Positions 25,301-34,421 are shown, counted from the stretch's first letter. The stretch: 64,000 bases of DNA from an uncultured bacterium (GCA_905214715.1 CAJMMT010000004.1:62001-126000), one strand, 5' to 3'. Notes: generated by a model not told the origin, from the letters alone. Program-made: numbers and translations.

Positions 25301-26176
25301 ATGACTGAAAGCAACCGGATTAATCGACAAGATACGCGAAACACGCAGCCCATGCTGCAGATCGACATAGAAAAAATCCTGAAAAACAGGGTAAAGAGCA
25401 AAGGATTCGCCAGACTCCCCTCTTTCCTGTTCAAAGGGCTTGCATCTATCATTTGTCAGGATGAGCTTAACCGTGTGCTTCGCGAGGCTTACCCCCTGCA
25501 AGGCGAGGAATTCGCGGCCAAGGCCATCGAGACTTTAGGTGTTACGGTCGAATCCGTAGGCCTTGATATGATTCCCTCGGGACGCTATATCTTCGCATCC
25601 AACCATCCTCTCGGAGGCCTTGACGGCATGGCCCTGATCGCGACATTGGCCGGACATTTCGGGCCCGACTCGGTACGGTTCCCCGTCAACGATATGCTTA
25701 TGAATGTCACTCCACTCGCCGGGGTATTCACACCGCTTAACAAATATGGAGCCCAAGGCCGCGAAGCCGCGGCTGCTCTCAACGAGGCTTTTGCATCTTC
25801 ACGGCAGATCGCCATGTTTCCCGCAGGACTCGTCTCACGGCTCCAGCCAGACGGATCCATTGCTGACCTGAAATGGCAAAAAGCATTTGTAGGCAAAGCG
25901 TTGGAATATGACCGTGCCATCGTTCCGGTCTTTATCGAAGCCCTCAACCGGCCGAGGTTCTACAAGACTGCCCTTTGGCGAAAAAAACTTGGCATAGGAG
26001 TCAATATCGAACAGGTGCTCTTGCCTTCCGAGCTTTGCCACGCCCGTGGAATGAAAATCCGGATTATTTTCGGCTCTCCCATAACGCCCGACGAGCTACG
26101 CGCCGAAAAAATCTCGCCGGCCCTCCTCGCAGCCAAGATCCGGCTCCTCTCCGACGCCCTCCGCCCATCCCGCTAA
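25301..26176 (+). CDS. PlsC-type glycerol-3-phosphate-class acyltransferase
   Basis: A 291-residue acyltransferase of the LPLAT/PlsC superfamily. The catalytic HxxxxD motif is NHPLGGLDG near residue 101, followed by FPVNDMLMNVTPLAGVFTPLNKYG, AMFPAGLVSRLQ (acceptor-binding) and IVPVFIEALN. Such enzymes acylate lysophospholipid or ornithine-lipid-like acceptors; the acceptor is not determined. It starts 2 bases after obg and is surely cotranscribed. Downstream are a GCGGAAGCCGAGGT piece and hairpin repeat copy 3. Confidence 0.87.
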   Translation: MTESNRINRQDTRNTQPMLQIDIEKILKNRVKSKGFARLPSFLFKGLASIICQDELNRVLREAYPLQGEEFAAKAIETLGVTVESVGLDMIPSGRYIFASNHPLGGLDGMALIATLAGHFGPDSVRFPVNDMLMNVTPLAGVFTPLNKYGAQGREAAAALNEAFASSRQIAMFPAGLVSRLQPDGSIADLKWQKAFVGKALEYDRAIVPVFIEALNRPRFYKTALWRKKLGIGVNIEQVLLPSELCHARGMKIRIIFGSPITPDELRAEKISPALLAAKIRLLSDALRPSR

Positions 26177-26316
26177 AATCCGCCCCAAGCAAAAAAACAA
26201 GGCCCGAGGAAAAAACAAAAAACCGAAAGCCCCTCTTAAAGCCCTTCTTAAAGTACCTCTTACAGTACCGAAGCGGAAGCCGAGGTAATCAAAAAAACAA
26301 GGCAATCCCCCAAATA

Positions 26317-26342
26317 GTGGTCCGAACAAAGTGAGGACTACC
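26317..26342 (+). repeat. GTGGTCC hairpin repeat, copy 3
   Basis: Identical to copy 4 across the 7-bp stem and the loop. It lies between the acyltransferase and xseB, ending 18 bases before the xseB ATG. Confidence 0.75.
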
Positions 26343-26360
26343 CTAAAAAACTATAATATA

Positions 26361-26561
26361 ATGCCAACATATTCCGAAGCCCTGAAAGAACTTGAGCAGA
26401 TAGTAGCCGAAATGCAAGCCGACAACTGCGACATAGATTCTCTCGCCGCCAAAACTTCCCGTGCCCTCGAACTTCTAAAGTTCTGCAAAGACAAATTACT
26501 GAAAACCGACCTCGAAATCAAAAAGTGCCTCGAAGAGCTCTCCCGTATGCACAATTCTTGA
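26361..26561 (+). CDS. xseB: Exodeoxyribonuclease VII small subunit
   Basis: A 66-residue XseB. MPTYSEALKELEQIVAEMQ and the two-helix hairpin ending in LEICLKxLLxxxLEIKKCLEEL-type sequence (here LELLKFCKDKLLKTDLEIKK) are typical. With XseA it degrades single-stranded DNA. The ATG at 26361 is chosen because codons before it belong to the hairpin repeat. XseA is not next to it in this window, whereas the two are often adjacent. Confidence 0.88.
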   Translation: MPTYSEALKELEQIVAEMQADNCDIDSLAAKTSRALELLKFCKDKLLKTDLEIKKCLEELSRMHNS

Positions 26562-26582
26562 CTTCGCGTCCTATTTATTCCC

Positions 26583-27956
26583 TTATATCCCCTGAAGAGT
26601 GCGTATCTTCCACTCTTTGGGGTAAAGGTTGTTGGCCCTGCTTCCTAAATTCTTCACAAATCCGAGCCTCACCCCCTTATAATTTACCGCGATATATCCT
26701 CTCGGACTATCGGCTGGAAGCATAGGCGATTCCCGGCTAAGGTAGCGCAAGGCTTCCTCAAGCGTCAGCTCCACCTCCGGGAAAGCCCCTGCCGCCATAG
26801 CCGTGCTCAGCGCGAGTCCGTGGGCGGGTACGAGGTCCCGTCCTTTTATCTCTCCTATCTCCACCCCACTTTTCAACACTCTTATTCCGTCGGGTAACGC
26901 AGCTATGGTTTCAGACACACCGGGTATACGACCCAGAAGCATGCCATTATGTTCCGTTATATCCCATTCCCCTTTCTTAAGCCATTTCAGCGCAGCCGAC
27001 TTAACAGCAGCATCCATCCTCTTCTCTTCCCCTTTCTTTACTTTTTTATTAGCTTTTTTATCACCGCACGATGCAATTTCCTCCCCTGCCGGTTTTCGCA
27101 GCAATGCCATGAACAACCCTTCGGTACTATCTCTGTGCGGAGTAAAGCGACGTGCTTTCCCCTCCGGTTCCAGACCTAAGGTCTTCACAAGCCATTCCAC
27201 ATTCTCTTCATTCTCCTTACGGTTGAACGTACAGGTGGAATACACAAGCCATCCTCCCGATTTTAACGCCGGCATCACATCTTCAAGTATCTCTCGCTGT
27301 AATGCGGCGCATTGCTCTACCAGATGTTCGCTCCACTGGGTACGAGCCACCGCCTCCTTTCTCATCATTCCCTCTCCCGAGCAAGGCGCATCGACTATCA
27401 CGAGGTCGAAATACCCCGTCATTTTCCCGAATGCCGATGCCGGTCCGCTCGTTACTATGCTACCCGGGAAACCCCATTTGGTCATGTTCTCTTTCAATGC
27501 CCCCGTACGGCTCGGAGTAACCTCATTGCTTACCAATACCGAACCATCCGGCAATGACTCCAGACTCCCTATGCTTTTCCCTCCCGGCGCTCCGCAGAGA
27601 TCAAGGACTTTCAATGGACGCCCTCCCTCACCGGCCACCACCTCTTTCACAAGGGTTGATATAAACATCGAGGCTGCTTCCTGCACGTAGAATCCTCCCC
27701 CATGAAGCCATGGATGATTGGTAAACCGGGGACGCTCCGAAAGCCAATAGCCCCCTTCCGCCCAAGGTACTTCCCTCATATCGGCATACGGCTTCTCCTT
27801 AGCCGACGCGGTGCCGCTCCCGGCTCCCGTCTTACGTCTGTTCAAACGCAACGAAACCGACGGTGTCTCCTCAAGAGATGATAACAGTTCCGAACCATCT
27901 TCCTCTCCGAATTGAGTTTTGATAGCCTCCTTGAATTCCTCAGGTATTGCTGCCAT
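26583..27956 (-). CDS. RsmF/NOL1-NOP2-type rRNA cytosine-C5 methyltransferase
   Basis: An SAM-dependent RNA m5C methyltransferase of about 457 residues. The N-terminal part (VSLRLNRRK, PWAEGGYWLSERP) leads to motif I LDLCGAPGGKSI, motif IV VIVDAPCSGEGMMRK with one catalytic cysteine and motif VI VYSTCTFNRKENEENV with the other. The C-terminal half includes a lysine-rich spacer and a PUA-like region (HGLALSTAM, RGYIAVNYKGVRLGFVKNLGSR), as in RsmF/YebU. The frame runs to 27986; MAAIPEEFKEAIK at 27956 resembles the family start. It is convergent with xseB and divergent from the next gene. Confidence 0.9.
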   Translation of the reverse strand: MAAIPEEFKEAIKTQFGEEDGSELLSSLEETPSVSLRLNRRKTGAGSGTASAKEKPYADMREVPWAEGGYWLSERPRFTNHPWLHGGGFYVQEAASMFISTLVKEVVAGEGGRPLKVLDLCGAPGGKSIGSLESLPDGSVLVSNEVTPSRTGALKENMTKWGFPGSIVTSGPASAFGKMTGYFDLVIVDAPCSGEGMMRKEAVARTQWSEHLVEQCAALQREILEDVMPALKSGGWLVYSTCTFNRKENEENVEWLVKTLGLEPEGKARRFTPHRDSTEGLFMALLRKPAGEEIASCGDKKANKKVKKGEEKRMDAAVKSAALKWLKKGEWDITEHNGMLLGRIPGVSETIAALPDGIRVLKSGVEIGEIKGRDLVPAHGLALSTAMAAGAFPEVELTLEEALRYLSRESPMLPADSPRGYIAVNYKGVRLGFVKNLGSRANNLYPKEWKIRTLQGI

Positions 27957-27993
27957 TTTTGTTTCCATTTCTATTTTCTTCGCCAATATTCCC

Positions 27994-28001
27994 TAACTTT
28001 G
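27994..28001 (+). promoter_or_regulatory. -7 element of the RsmI-like gene
   Basis: TAACTTTG matches TAnnTTTG and lies 31 bases before the ATG at 28033. The -33 region is only T-rich. Confidence 0.5.
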
Positions 28002-28032
28002 CAGAAGTATTACCCTCTCACTCCCCTATGCC

Positions 28033-28746
28033 ATGCAACTTGAAAACGCCCTCTATCTTATACCGGTCAACATCAGCGAGGCTCCCCTCTCCGATGTCCT
28101 GCCCGCTCTTGATTTTGAAATCGTAAACCAATGCCGTTTCTTCATAGTCGAGAATATACGCACTGCCCGACGTTTCCTCAAGAAAGTTTCGCGCGATTTT
28201 CCTATCGACGACTGTTCTTTCTTTGAGTTAAACCGACATACCGACCCCAAAGAGATCCATTCGTTCCTGAATCCGTTGCGTGCCGGAAATCCGGTGGCAG
28301 TAATGAGCGAAGCCGGATGCCCGGCCGTGGCCGACCCCGGTTCGCAAGCCGTGGCGATTGCCCAGCGCGAAGGATACAAGGTTGTGCCCCTCGTCGGCCC
28401 TTCGAGCATTCTACTGTCTCTTATGGCCTCCGGATTCAATGGCCAATGTTTCTGTTTCAAGGGATATCTGCCAGTAAATCCTGCCGATAAGGCCAAAGTC
28501 CTTAAAGAAATCGAGTCTGAATCTGCAAAACGCAACCAGACCCAGATTTTCATTGAAACACCCTATCGAAACAACAAGACCATAGAACTCATGAGTCGCA
28601 CGCTACGCCCCGATACAATGGTCTGCGTGGCGGCCGACATAACTGACCCCGCCACGCAGACTATCATTTCGCGTAAGGCTTCCCAATGGAAATTCCTGAC
28701 GTATGACTACGACAAACGACCTGCGATATTCCTTATTCAGGCCTGA
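28033..28746 (+). CDS. RsmI-like tetrapyrrole-type methyltransferase
   Basis: A 237-residue SAM-dependent methyltransferase of the RsmI/tetrapyrrole methylase fold. ALYLIPVNISEAP replaces the usual YLVATPIGN of RsmI, VAVMSEAGCPAVADPGS is the conserved central strand and loop, and VPLVGPSSILLSLMASGFNG and FIETPYRNNKT follow. RsmI methylates the 2'-O of C1402 in 16S rRNA; this shorter Bacteroidetes form is probably a paralogue with uncertain target. Its last 10 bases overlap the convergent ferritin gene. Confidence 0.82.
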   Translation: MQLENALYLIPVNISEAPLSDVLPALDFEIVNQCRFFIVENIRTARRFLKKVSRDFPIDDCSFFELNRHTDPKEIHSFLNPLRAGNPVAVMSEAGCPAVADPGSQAVAIAQREGYKVVPLVGPSSILLSLMASGFNGQCFCFKGYLPVNPADKAKVLKEIESESAKRNQTQIFIETPYRNNKTIELMSRTLRPDTMVCVAADITDPATQTIISRKASQWKFLTYDYDKRPAIFLIQA

Positions 28747-29255
28747 GCGAGAGGAGACGGCACATTATATACACGCGAGCCAAGATCCTGGTCAAGCATA
28801 TAAAGTGCCATTCCGTTTTCTCCTGTCAGTTTCAGCCTGTCTATTATTTGCTTGGCTGTCTCTTCCTCTTCTACCTGCTCCGACACGAACCAGTCAAGTT
28901 TGCCGCGTGTAGCGTAATCATGCTCCTCTTCCGCGAGTGCATACAGACCGTTGATAAGAGAAGTTACCTTCTCCTCATGTTTCAGTGTGCATTCAAAAGC
29001 GTCGAGCGCGGAATTCCATTTTGTGGGAACCTCATCTATCGGTCGCAACTCCACGCGGCCACCGCGAGACAGCAGATAGTTTATGAATATCTCGGCGTGG
29101 GCCTGCTCTTCCTTGAACTGGATTCTGAACCAATTGGCTATTCCCGTTCGGCCTTCGCCTTCAAAATACATACCCATTGAAAGATACAGGTATGCCGACC
29201 AGAACTCGGCATTGATCTGGGCATTGATTGCCTCCTCGATTCTTTTGCTTATCAT
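28737..29255 (-). CDS. ftnA: Bacterial non-heme ferritin
   Basis: A 172-residue ferritin that oxidises and stores iron in a 24-subunit shell. The diiron centre ligands are in INAEFWSAYLYLS (Glu17), FKEEQAHAEIF (Glu-x-x-His) and AEEEHDYATRGKLDWFVSEQVEEEE. Length and start are normal. It is convergent with the RsmI-like gene and divergent from the MBL hydrolase. Confidence 0.94.
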   Translation of the reverse strand: MISKRIEEAINAQINAEFWSAYLYLSMGMYFEGEGRTGIANWFRIQFKEEQAHAEIFINYLLSRGGRVELRPIDEVPTKWNSALDAFECTLKHEEKVTSLINGLYALAEEEHDYATRGKLDWFVSEQVEEEETAKQIIDRLKLTGENGMALYMLDQDLGSRVYNVPSPLAQA

Positions 29256-29484
29256 TGCTCTTTTGATATTTGGTTATACGCTCTCCCTCCCTCTATTTTC
29301 TACGGATTCAAAACCGTATTATTGCTTTCCTCACCTCTCTCTTGAATATTGAAGCCTTTAAACTTCACAAATTAACTCTTAGCTCCATAAAATTTATTCA
29401 CCCTCCCCTGCGTTTACTATTAGGCCGTATTTCGCGAATACCATGAACCGCTGCCACGACAGCTCATAGCACCGGCCTTGCATA

Positions 29485-30435
29485 ATGAGAAAGAAAATCC
29501 TCTTTGACCATCCCATGCTCCCGTTCGAGGAGTTCTCTGTTCCGGGAGACCTGCATCCGAAGCCTGAGTCTTCATCCGGGCTTGTCACTGAAGATCGTCT
29601 TCTATATTATGTATCCTTCGGATCCGGATCTTCAGGCAACAGTGCATACATAGGATCACGCAACGGAGGGCTTATCATCGATGCCGGTGTGCGTGCCGAC
29701 ACAATCATGGATGGTCTCAAAGCAGCTGGCATACAGATTTCCGCTGTAAAGGGAATTCTTCTTACCCATGACCATGCTGATCATGTCCGCTCTACATATA
29801 CACTCCTGCGCAACAATCGCCATCTAAAGCTATTCTGCGGGAACCGAACTATGGAGGGTATCTTGAAACGCACCAGCATCTCGAAGCGTATTCGCGAATA
29901 TCATGTCCCGGTTTTCATGGAAACCCCCTTCCGGATGCTCGATTTTATTATCACTCCATTTGAAGTACCGCACGACAGCTTCCAAAATTTCGGCTATTCT
30001 ATAGAATTTGACAACCGTAAATTCGTGATTGCTACCGATGTCGGTTCTATTACCGACCGTATCCGCCACTACGTGGCGCAGGCCGACTATCTCGTACTCG
30101 AATCAAACTACGACCGGGAAATGCTTATCGGAGGACGATACCCCGAATACTTGAAATCGCGGATAATGAGTGGAAAAGGACATCTTGACAACGCTCTCGC
30201 AGCCGCTTTCCTGAAAGAAATCTGGTCACCGAAACTGAAACACGTATTCCTTTGCCACCTTTCCAAGGACAACAACACACCGGCCAAAGCCCTCAAGGCC
30301 TCCAAAGAAGCCTTACAGTCCCTAAACATCTCGGTAGGAAACGGCCACAACACCCTCGACGACCGCAAAGCGCAAATCCAGCTGACAGTCCTACCCCGCT
30401 TCGACTCAACCCCCCTATACGTACTGAGACCATAA
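29485..30435 (+). CDS. MBL-fold metallo-hydrolase, WalJ/YycJ type
   Basis: A 316-residue metallo-beta-lactamase-fold protein. VSFGSGSSGNSAYI begins the core near residue 50, ILLTHDHADHVRSTY carries the metal-binding HxHxDH, and FVIATDVGSITDRI, LVLESNYDREML and VFLCHLSKDNN complete the site. WalJ/YycJ-type proteins are 5'-3' exonucleases tied to cell-wall control and DNA repair. The N-terminal ~45 residues are an extra arm before the usual start; later starts would remove it. Hairpin repeat copy 4 follows the stop. Confidence 0.85.
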   Translation: MRKKILFDHPMLPFEEFSVPGDLHPKPESSSGLVTEDRLLYYVSFGSGSSGNSAYIGSRNGGLIIDAGVRADTIMDGLKAAGIQISAVKGILLTHDHADHVRSTYTLLRNNRHLKLFCGNRTMEGILKRTSISKRIREYHVPVFMETPFRMLDFIITPFEVPHDSFQNFGYSIEFDNRKFVIATDVGSITDRIRHYVAQADYLVLESNYDREMLIGGRYPEYLKSRIMSGKGHLDNALAAAFLKEIWSPKLKHVFLCHLSKDNNTPAKALKASKEALQSLNISVGNGHNTLDDRKAQIQLTVLPRFDSTPLYVLRP

Positions 30436-30547
30436 CACCAACACCCCAAAGCTCCCAGCACTCCCAAAATCTCCTCCAACCCTCCCAAAATCCTTTCACA
30501 ACCCTCCCAAAATCCTTTCCCGGACCTCCCAATCTCCCAATAAAATT

Positions 30548-30573
30548 GTGGTCCGAACAAAGTGAGGACTACC
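30548..30573 (+). repeat. GTGGTCC hairpin repeat, copy 4
   Basis: The same 26-base element, here between the convergent MBL hydrolase and DUF4738-like genes. The 110 bases before it are a pyrimidine-rich string of CCCTCCCAAAATCC units with a ~22-base period. Confidence 0.75.
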
Positions 30574-30615
30574 CCGAAAAAACCAAGCCCTCCCAGAAAA
30601 AGCCCCCGAAGAAGC

Positions 30616-31182
30616 CTACAAAGAGCTCTTTCGCACGCTGATACTCATAAGCGGGCCCTCGACTCCGTTGGCAGCCTTGGCCACGCTGGTCTCTATCCGG
30701 ATCACTCCGCCAGGCAGCTTATACTCCGAAACCTCTTTCTCCTCCCCTTCCGCATCCATGACCTTCCCGGCCCGCTCAGGCTCCCCGAGATCAAGGGTCT
30801 GCACAAGATACTGCTGCAGGTTATCTGGCAGCAGGTCGCCTAAATACAGGTTATGTATACGCAGTTCCCGTTCCGACACAACCTCTACCTGCCATTGTCC
30901 CGGCGAACCCATTATATCCGTGTAAAGAGGCATACCGGCCCCATCGGTCAGCACACCCTCGAATCGGTAATCCGCATCACGCAACGGCTCGTCTACCTGA
31001 AAGGCGTCGCTTACGCTCCTCACAGTCATGGCTATGTCGTTATCGGCGTGATACTCTTCCTTTTCCGGCTTCACACTATCGCTCTGACGGCTGCAACCGC
31101 CCGCTATCAGCGCGATAAGCGCGGCCACACCTAATGCGCCGACTGCGAATACCGCAATCCTTCCCTTCTTCAGTTGTACCAT
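30616..31182 (-). CDS. DUF4738-like putative lipoprotein
   Basis: A 188-residue protein with a basic start, one hydrophobic helix and GGCSRQS at about 27-33, which may be a lipobox with Cys29 or simply a signal anchor. The mature part (DYRFEGVLTDGAGMPLYTDIMGSPGQWQVEVVSERELRIHNLYL in segments) and the C-terminal VIRIETSVAK strands resemble Bacteroidetes DUF4738 proteins, of unknown function. It lies 29 bases downstream of sufE on the same strand. Confidence 0.65.
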   Translation of the reverse strand: MVQLKKGRIAVFAVGALGVAALIALIAGGCSRQSDSVKPEKEEYHADNDIAMTVRSVSDAFQVDEPLRDADYRFEGVLTDGAGMPLYTDIMGSPGQWQVEVVSERELRIHNLYLGDLLPDNLQQYLVQTLDLGEPERAGKVMDAEGEEKEVSEYKLPGGVIRIETSVAKAANGVEGPLMSISVRKSSL

Positions 31183-31211
31183 CTCAGCAACTCTTTAAGC
31201 TACTACATCCG

Positions 31212-31637
31212 TTACTTCTCATCAAGAGCTTTATAGGCCAACGCATAGTTCTTTATCTCCTTGACCATGGCCACAAGTCCGTTGCTCCGCGTAGGCGACA
31301 GATGGTCCTTCAATCCTATCTTATCTATAAAATAAAGGTCCGCGTTAAGGATTTCGTCAGGTGTATGTCCCGACAATACCCTCAGCAGCAACGCAACTAT
31401 TCCCTTTACTATCATAGCATCCGAATCCCCTTCGAATATGATGGCCTTCCCATCTCTGTGAGCCGCAATCCATACACGGCTCTGGCATCCCTCTATCAGA
31501 TTCGATGGGGTCTTTTCCGATTCCGGAAAGGCCGGAAGTGTGTTCCCGAGATCTATAATATAGGCATAACGGTCCATCCAGTCGTCAAGGCCGCTGAACT
31601 CCTCTATTATCTCCTCTTGTGTCTCATTGATTGTCAT
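31212..31637 (-). CDS. sufE: SufE cysteine desulfuration protein
   Basis: A 141-residue SufE that accepts sulfur from SufS for Fe-S cluster assembly. IIEEFSGLDDWMDRYAYIIDLG begins the domain and the persulfide cysteine is in NLIEGCQSRVWI near residue 51. GIVALLLRVLSGHTPDEIL and GLKDHLSPTRSNGL follow as usual. A CAAAAATA at 31699-31706 is a possible minus-strand -7 element 62 bases upstream. The suf operon itself is not in this window. Confidence 0.93.
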   Translation of the reverse strand: MTINETQEEIIEEFSGLDDWMDRYAYIIDLGNTLPAFPESEKTPSNLIEGCQSRVWIAAHRDGKAIIFEGDSDAMIVKGIVALLLRVLSGHTPDEILNADLYFIDKIGLKDHLSPTRSNGLVAMVKEIKNYALAYKALDEK

Positions 31638-31745
31638 AATCCATATATGTTTAGGGCGATCTTCCGGTTACAACCGGCTCCCATTATATTTGCTCGGCAA
31701 AAATACTACATTTTTCGCTCTCGGCGTATATGACTTACAACAAAA

Positions 31746-31777
31746 TTTGGCATCCTCCCACCTTTATATTATCTTTG
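31746..31777 (+). promoter_or_regulatory. Promoter upstream of greA (RNA/leader start)
   Basis: TTTG (31746-31749) and TATCTTTG (31770-31777) with a 20-base spacer; start expected near 31783, over 210 bases before the greA ATG. Confidence 0.65.
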
Positions 31778-31782
31778 CCCTC

Positions 31783-31863
31783 ACAAAACCTTCACCCCTC
31801 CAAGGGTGTTAATAAAATACAAACAACTTAAGCCCCCTCTGTAAAGAGGGTGGTATTTTTTTT
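31783..31863 (+). ncRNA. Small RNA or greA leader with terminator
   Basis: The predicted transcript has a hairpin CACCC (31793-31797) with GGGTG (31804-31808), a spacer, and then CCCTCT (31835-31840) with AGAGGG (31845-31850), a GTAA loop and a T-run at 31856-31863. It is either an independent ~80-nt RNA or an attenuator that stops transcription before greA. CCCTC in one hairpin and GGGTG/GAGGG in the other could also pair alternatively. The rest of the 358-base gap has no ORF. Confidence 0.55.
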
Positions 31864-31995
31864 AATCTCTTTATTAATTGTTATCGCCTGCTTCCCAGCT
31901 CGCGCAACCCAATTGATAAGTAGCTGCGATAAATAACATATTAACATTTATTCTTCGTAACTACTTAACAATTACTTAGCAATACTTATACCATT

Positions 31996-32463
31996 ATGGC
32001 TACATATCTGACTCAAGAAGGCTTCGATAAGAAAATGGCCGAACTCTCTGAGCTCGAAGCTCAGAGACCCCTTATCAAAAACGCCATAGCTGAGGCTCGC
32101 GACAAAGGCGACCTTTCCGAAAACGCCGAATACGATGCCGCGAAAGAAGCTCAAGGCATGCTCGAAATGAAAATTGCAAAAATCAAAGAGCTCATCGCGA
32201 ACGCACGTATCATAGACGAGTCCAAAATATCTACCGACGAAGTGCAGCTCCTGACAAAAGTTACTATCCGCAACGTGAAAAACGGTGCGCAGATGACTTA
32301 TACCATCGTTACTGAAAACGAAGCAAACCTCAAGGAGCGCAAGATCTCATCTTCCACTCCCATCGCTCAGGGACTTCTCGGCCACAAAGTCGGAGACATT
32401 GTGAAGGTTCAGGCTCCGGCTGGTTCGATAGATTTTGAGATTGTAAACATAGAACTCGGATAA
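31996..32463 (+). CDS. greA: Transcription elongation factor GreA
   Basis: A 155-residue GreA that rescues backtracked RNA polymerase. The N-terminal coiled coil has EARDKGDLSENAEYDAAKEAQ, containing the acidic tip residues needed for RNA cleavage, and the C-terminal FKBP-like domain ends SSTPIAQGLLGHKVGDIVKVQAPAG. Normal length. It starts a plus-strand run with the HIT gene 6 bases downstream. Confidence 0.96.
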   Translation: MATYLTQEGFDKKMAELSELEAQRPLIKNAIAEARDKGDLSENAEYDAAKEAQGMLEMKIAKIKELIANARIIDESKISTDEVQLLTKVTIRNVKNGAQMTYTIVTENEANLKERKISSSTPIAQGLLGHKVGDIVKVQAPAGSIDFEIVNIELG

Positions 32464-32469
32464 TCTGCC

Positions 32470-32862
32470 ATGACTCTATTCTCCCGTATAATCGCCGGCG
32501 AAATACCTTCTTACAAGGTTGCCGAAAACGATGAGTTCTTCGCATTCCTCGACATCAATCCCGTAAACTGGGGGCATACTCTCGTAGTGCCAAAAAAGGA
32601 AGTCGACTATATCTTCGATCTCGATCCCGAATATCTGGGCCGTATGATGATGTTCGCACAGCGTGTGGCTAAAGCTCTTAAAGAAGCTGTCCCTTGCCGT
32701 AAAATCGGTGTTACGGTTCTCGGCCTTGAAGTGCCCCATGCCCATATCCATCTCGTACCTCTTCAGAAGGAGGGCGATATGAATTTCGCATGCAAGATTT
32801 CTGATCCCGATCCTGCGAAAATGAAGGAAATTGCCAGCAGGATCGCCTGTAACTTCAAGTAA
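32470..32862 (+). CDS. HIT family (HinT-like) nucleotide hydrolase
   Basis: A 130-residue histidine-triad protein. FSRIIAGEIPSYKVAENDEF opens it, LDINPVNWGHTLVVPKKE is the substrate strand, and the triad is in VPHAHIHLVPL. Such proteins hydrolyse AMP-lysine or related nucleotide conjugates. Its start is 6 bases after greA and its stop 5 bases before the GH3 gene. Confidence 0.93.
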   Translation: MTLFSRIIAGEIPSYKVAENDEFFAFLDINPVNWGHTLVVPKKEVDYIFDLDPEYLGRMMMFAQRVAKALKEAVPCRKIGVTVLGLEVPHAHIHLVPLQKEGDMNFACKISDPDPAKMKEIASRIACNFK

Positions 32863-32867
32863 ACTAT

Positions 32868-34421
32868 ATGCTTGACCTCACACCTCTCGCGCGCCCCATA
32901 TTTGCCTTGCGGTCCGGTCCGGTTAAGGACTGGGACCGCAGGCTGCAACCTCTTCAGCTTGCACAGCTCAACAGGTTGCTGCATCTGGCGCAAAAGACCG
33001 AGGTCGGTAAACTTTATCGTTTCGACGATATAAACTCCATCACCAGGAGTTTCAAACCCTCTCAGCAAAATTTGCTTGAGGCATATCAGGAGTTCAGAAA
33101 CCGGGTCGCTCCTAAGGACTACGAGGCTTTCAGGCCTCTCGTAATGCGCATGGTAAAAGGGGAAACAGATGTGCTCTGGCCCGGGAAATGCCTCGATTTC
33201 GCTCAATCAAGCGGAACCTCCGGCGGACGCTCGAAGTTTATTCCCGTTACCAGCCACTCCCTTCGTCTGAATCATTATCCCGGAAGCGCATACTGCGTCG
33301 CTTTCTATCTGGCTCTCAATCCGGCCAGCCGGTTATTCTCTGGAAAAGGGTTCATCCTCGGCGGCTCGTTCGCTTCCCAGCTTAAACCCGACAACCCACG
33401 TGTCAAGATTGGAGACCTCAGTGCCACCCTGATTTCCAAAATTCCCTTCGGGGCCGGATTATTCCGTGTGCCCGATAAAAAAACGGCGCTTATGGTCGAC
33501 TGGGAACAGAAACTCCCGGCTCTCGCGCAAAAAGCGGCTTTCTGCGATATTACAAATATTTCGGGTGTCCCTTCATGGTTCTACACCGTTATCAGGAAGG
33601 TATGCGAGTTGCGCGGTGTCGACCGTATCTCTGACGTATGGCCCAATCTTGAGGTTTTTTTCCACGGTGGCATCTCTTTCTCTCCCTATCGCGAGTTGTA
33701 TCGGTCCATAACCGACCCCGCCAAGATGCACTATCTCGAGACCTACAATGCCAGCGAAGGTTTTTTCGCCGCCCAGAATGATTTCGACGACCCGGCTATG
33801 ATGCTGTTGCTCGATGTGGGTATCTTTTTCGAATTCCTTCCTATCAGCGCGCTATCCGGCCCCCTCGCGCCGTGGGAAGTGGAACAGGGAAAGGTTTACG
33901 AGCTGGTCATCACTGCCCCTAACGGTCTCTGGAGATATCGCACAGGCGATACCGTACGTGTCGAGAATACATCTCCGCTTAAGATTAAGATCGTCGGTCG
34001 CACCCGCAGTTTTATAAATGCGTTCGGCGAAGAACTCATGGAAGATAATGCCGAGCGGGCTATCGCCGAAGCCTGCGCCGCCACAGGAGCCGAAATCCGA
34101 AACTACACAGCGGCTCCCCTCTATACCGAAAGCGGCCGTAAAGGATGCCATCAGTGGGCCGTGGAATGGGTTACTCCTCCGGCTTCAAACCTCGAGTTCG
34201 CCGACGTGCTCGATAAGACTCTGCGTACCCTGAACTCCGATTATGATGCCAAACGCGACCATTCTATTTTTCTCGATTCCCCTCAGGTCATTTCCCTGCC
34301 CGACGGCACTTTCGAGCGTTGGCTTCACTCCGTAGGGAACCATAAGCTCGGCGGTCAGCGCAAGGTTCCGCGTCTCAGCAATGACCGCCACATCCTCGAC
34401 GCGATAGGTGTCACAGCCTGA
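32868..34421 (+). CDS. GH3-family acyl-acid-amido synthetase-like protein
   Basis: A 517-residue adenylate-forming enzyme of the GH3 family, best known in plants where it conjugates hormones to amino acids. The ATP-binding motif is FAQSSGTSGGRSKFIPVT near residue 108, with YNASEGFFAAQND near 292 and GLWRYRTGDTVR near 352. Bacteroidetes carry close homologues of unknown substrate. The C-terminal LDSPQVISLPDGTFERWLHSVGNH is typical. Third gene of the greA run. Confidence 0.9.
   Translation: MLDLTPLARPIFALRSGPVKDWDRRLQPLQLAQLNRLLHLAQKTEVGKLYRFDDINSITRSFKPSQQNLLEAYQEFRNRVAPKDYEAFRPLVMRMVKGETDVLWPGKCLDFAQSSGTSGGRSKFIPVTSHSLRLNHYPGSAYCVAFYLALNPASRLFSGKGFILGGSFASQLKPDNPRVKIGDLSATLISKIPFGAGLFRVPDKKTALMVDWEQKLPALAQKAAFCDITNISGVPSWFYTVIRKVCELRGVDRISDVWPNLEVFFHGGISFSPYRELYRSITDPAKMHYLETYNASEGFFAAQNDFDDPAMMLLLDVGIFFEFLPISALSGPLAPWEVEQGKVYELVITAPNGLWRYRTGDTVRVENTSPLKIKIVGRTRSFINAFGEELMEDNAERAIAEACAATGAEIRNYTAAPLYTESGRKGCHQWAVEWVTPPASNLEFADVLDKTLRTLNSDYDAKRDHSIFLDSPQVISLPDGTFERWLHSVGNHKLGGQRKVPRLSNDRHILDAIGVTA

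Noticed and set aside
26225..26275. CTCTTAAAG-like 13-base units before xseB
   Set aside because: Three degenerate units in A-rich intergenic DNA, no promoter or hairpin of note beyond the nearby repeat copy 3.
30440..30545. Pyrimidine-rich CCCTCCCAAAATCC units as a possible CRISPR or RNA
   Set aside because: Only two or three degenerate ~22-base units without spacers of constant size; low-complexity spacer DNA.
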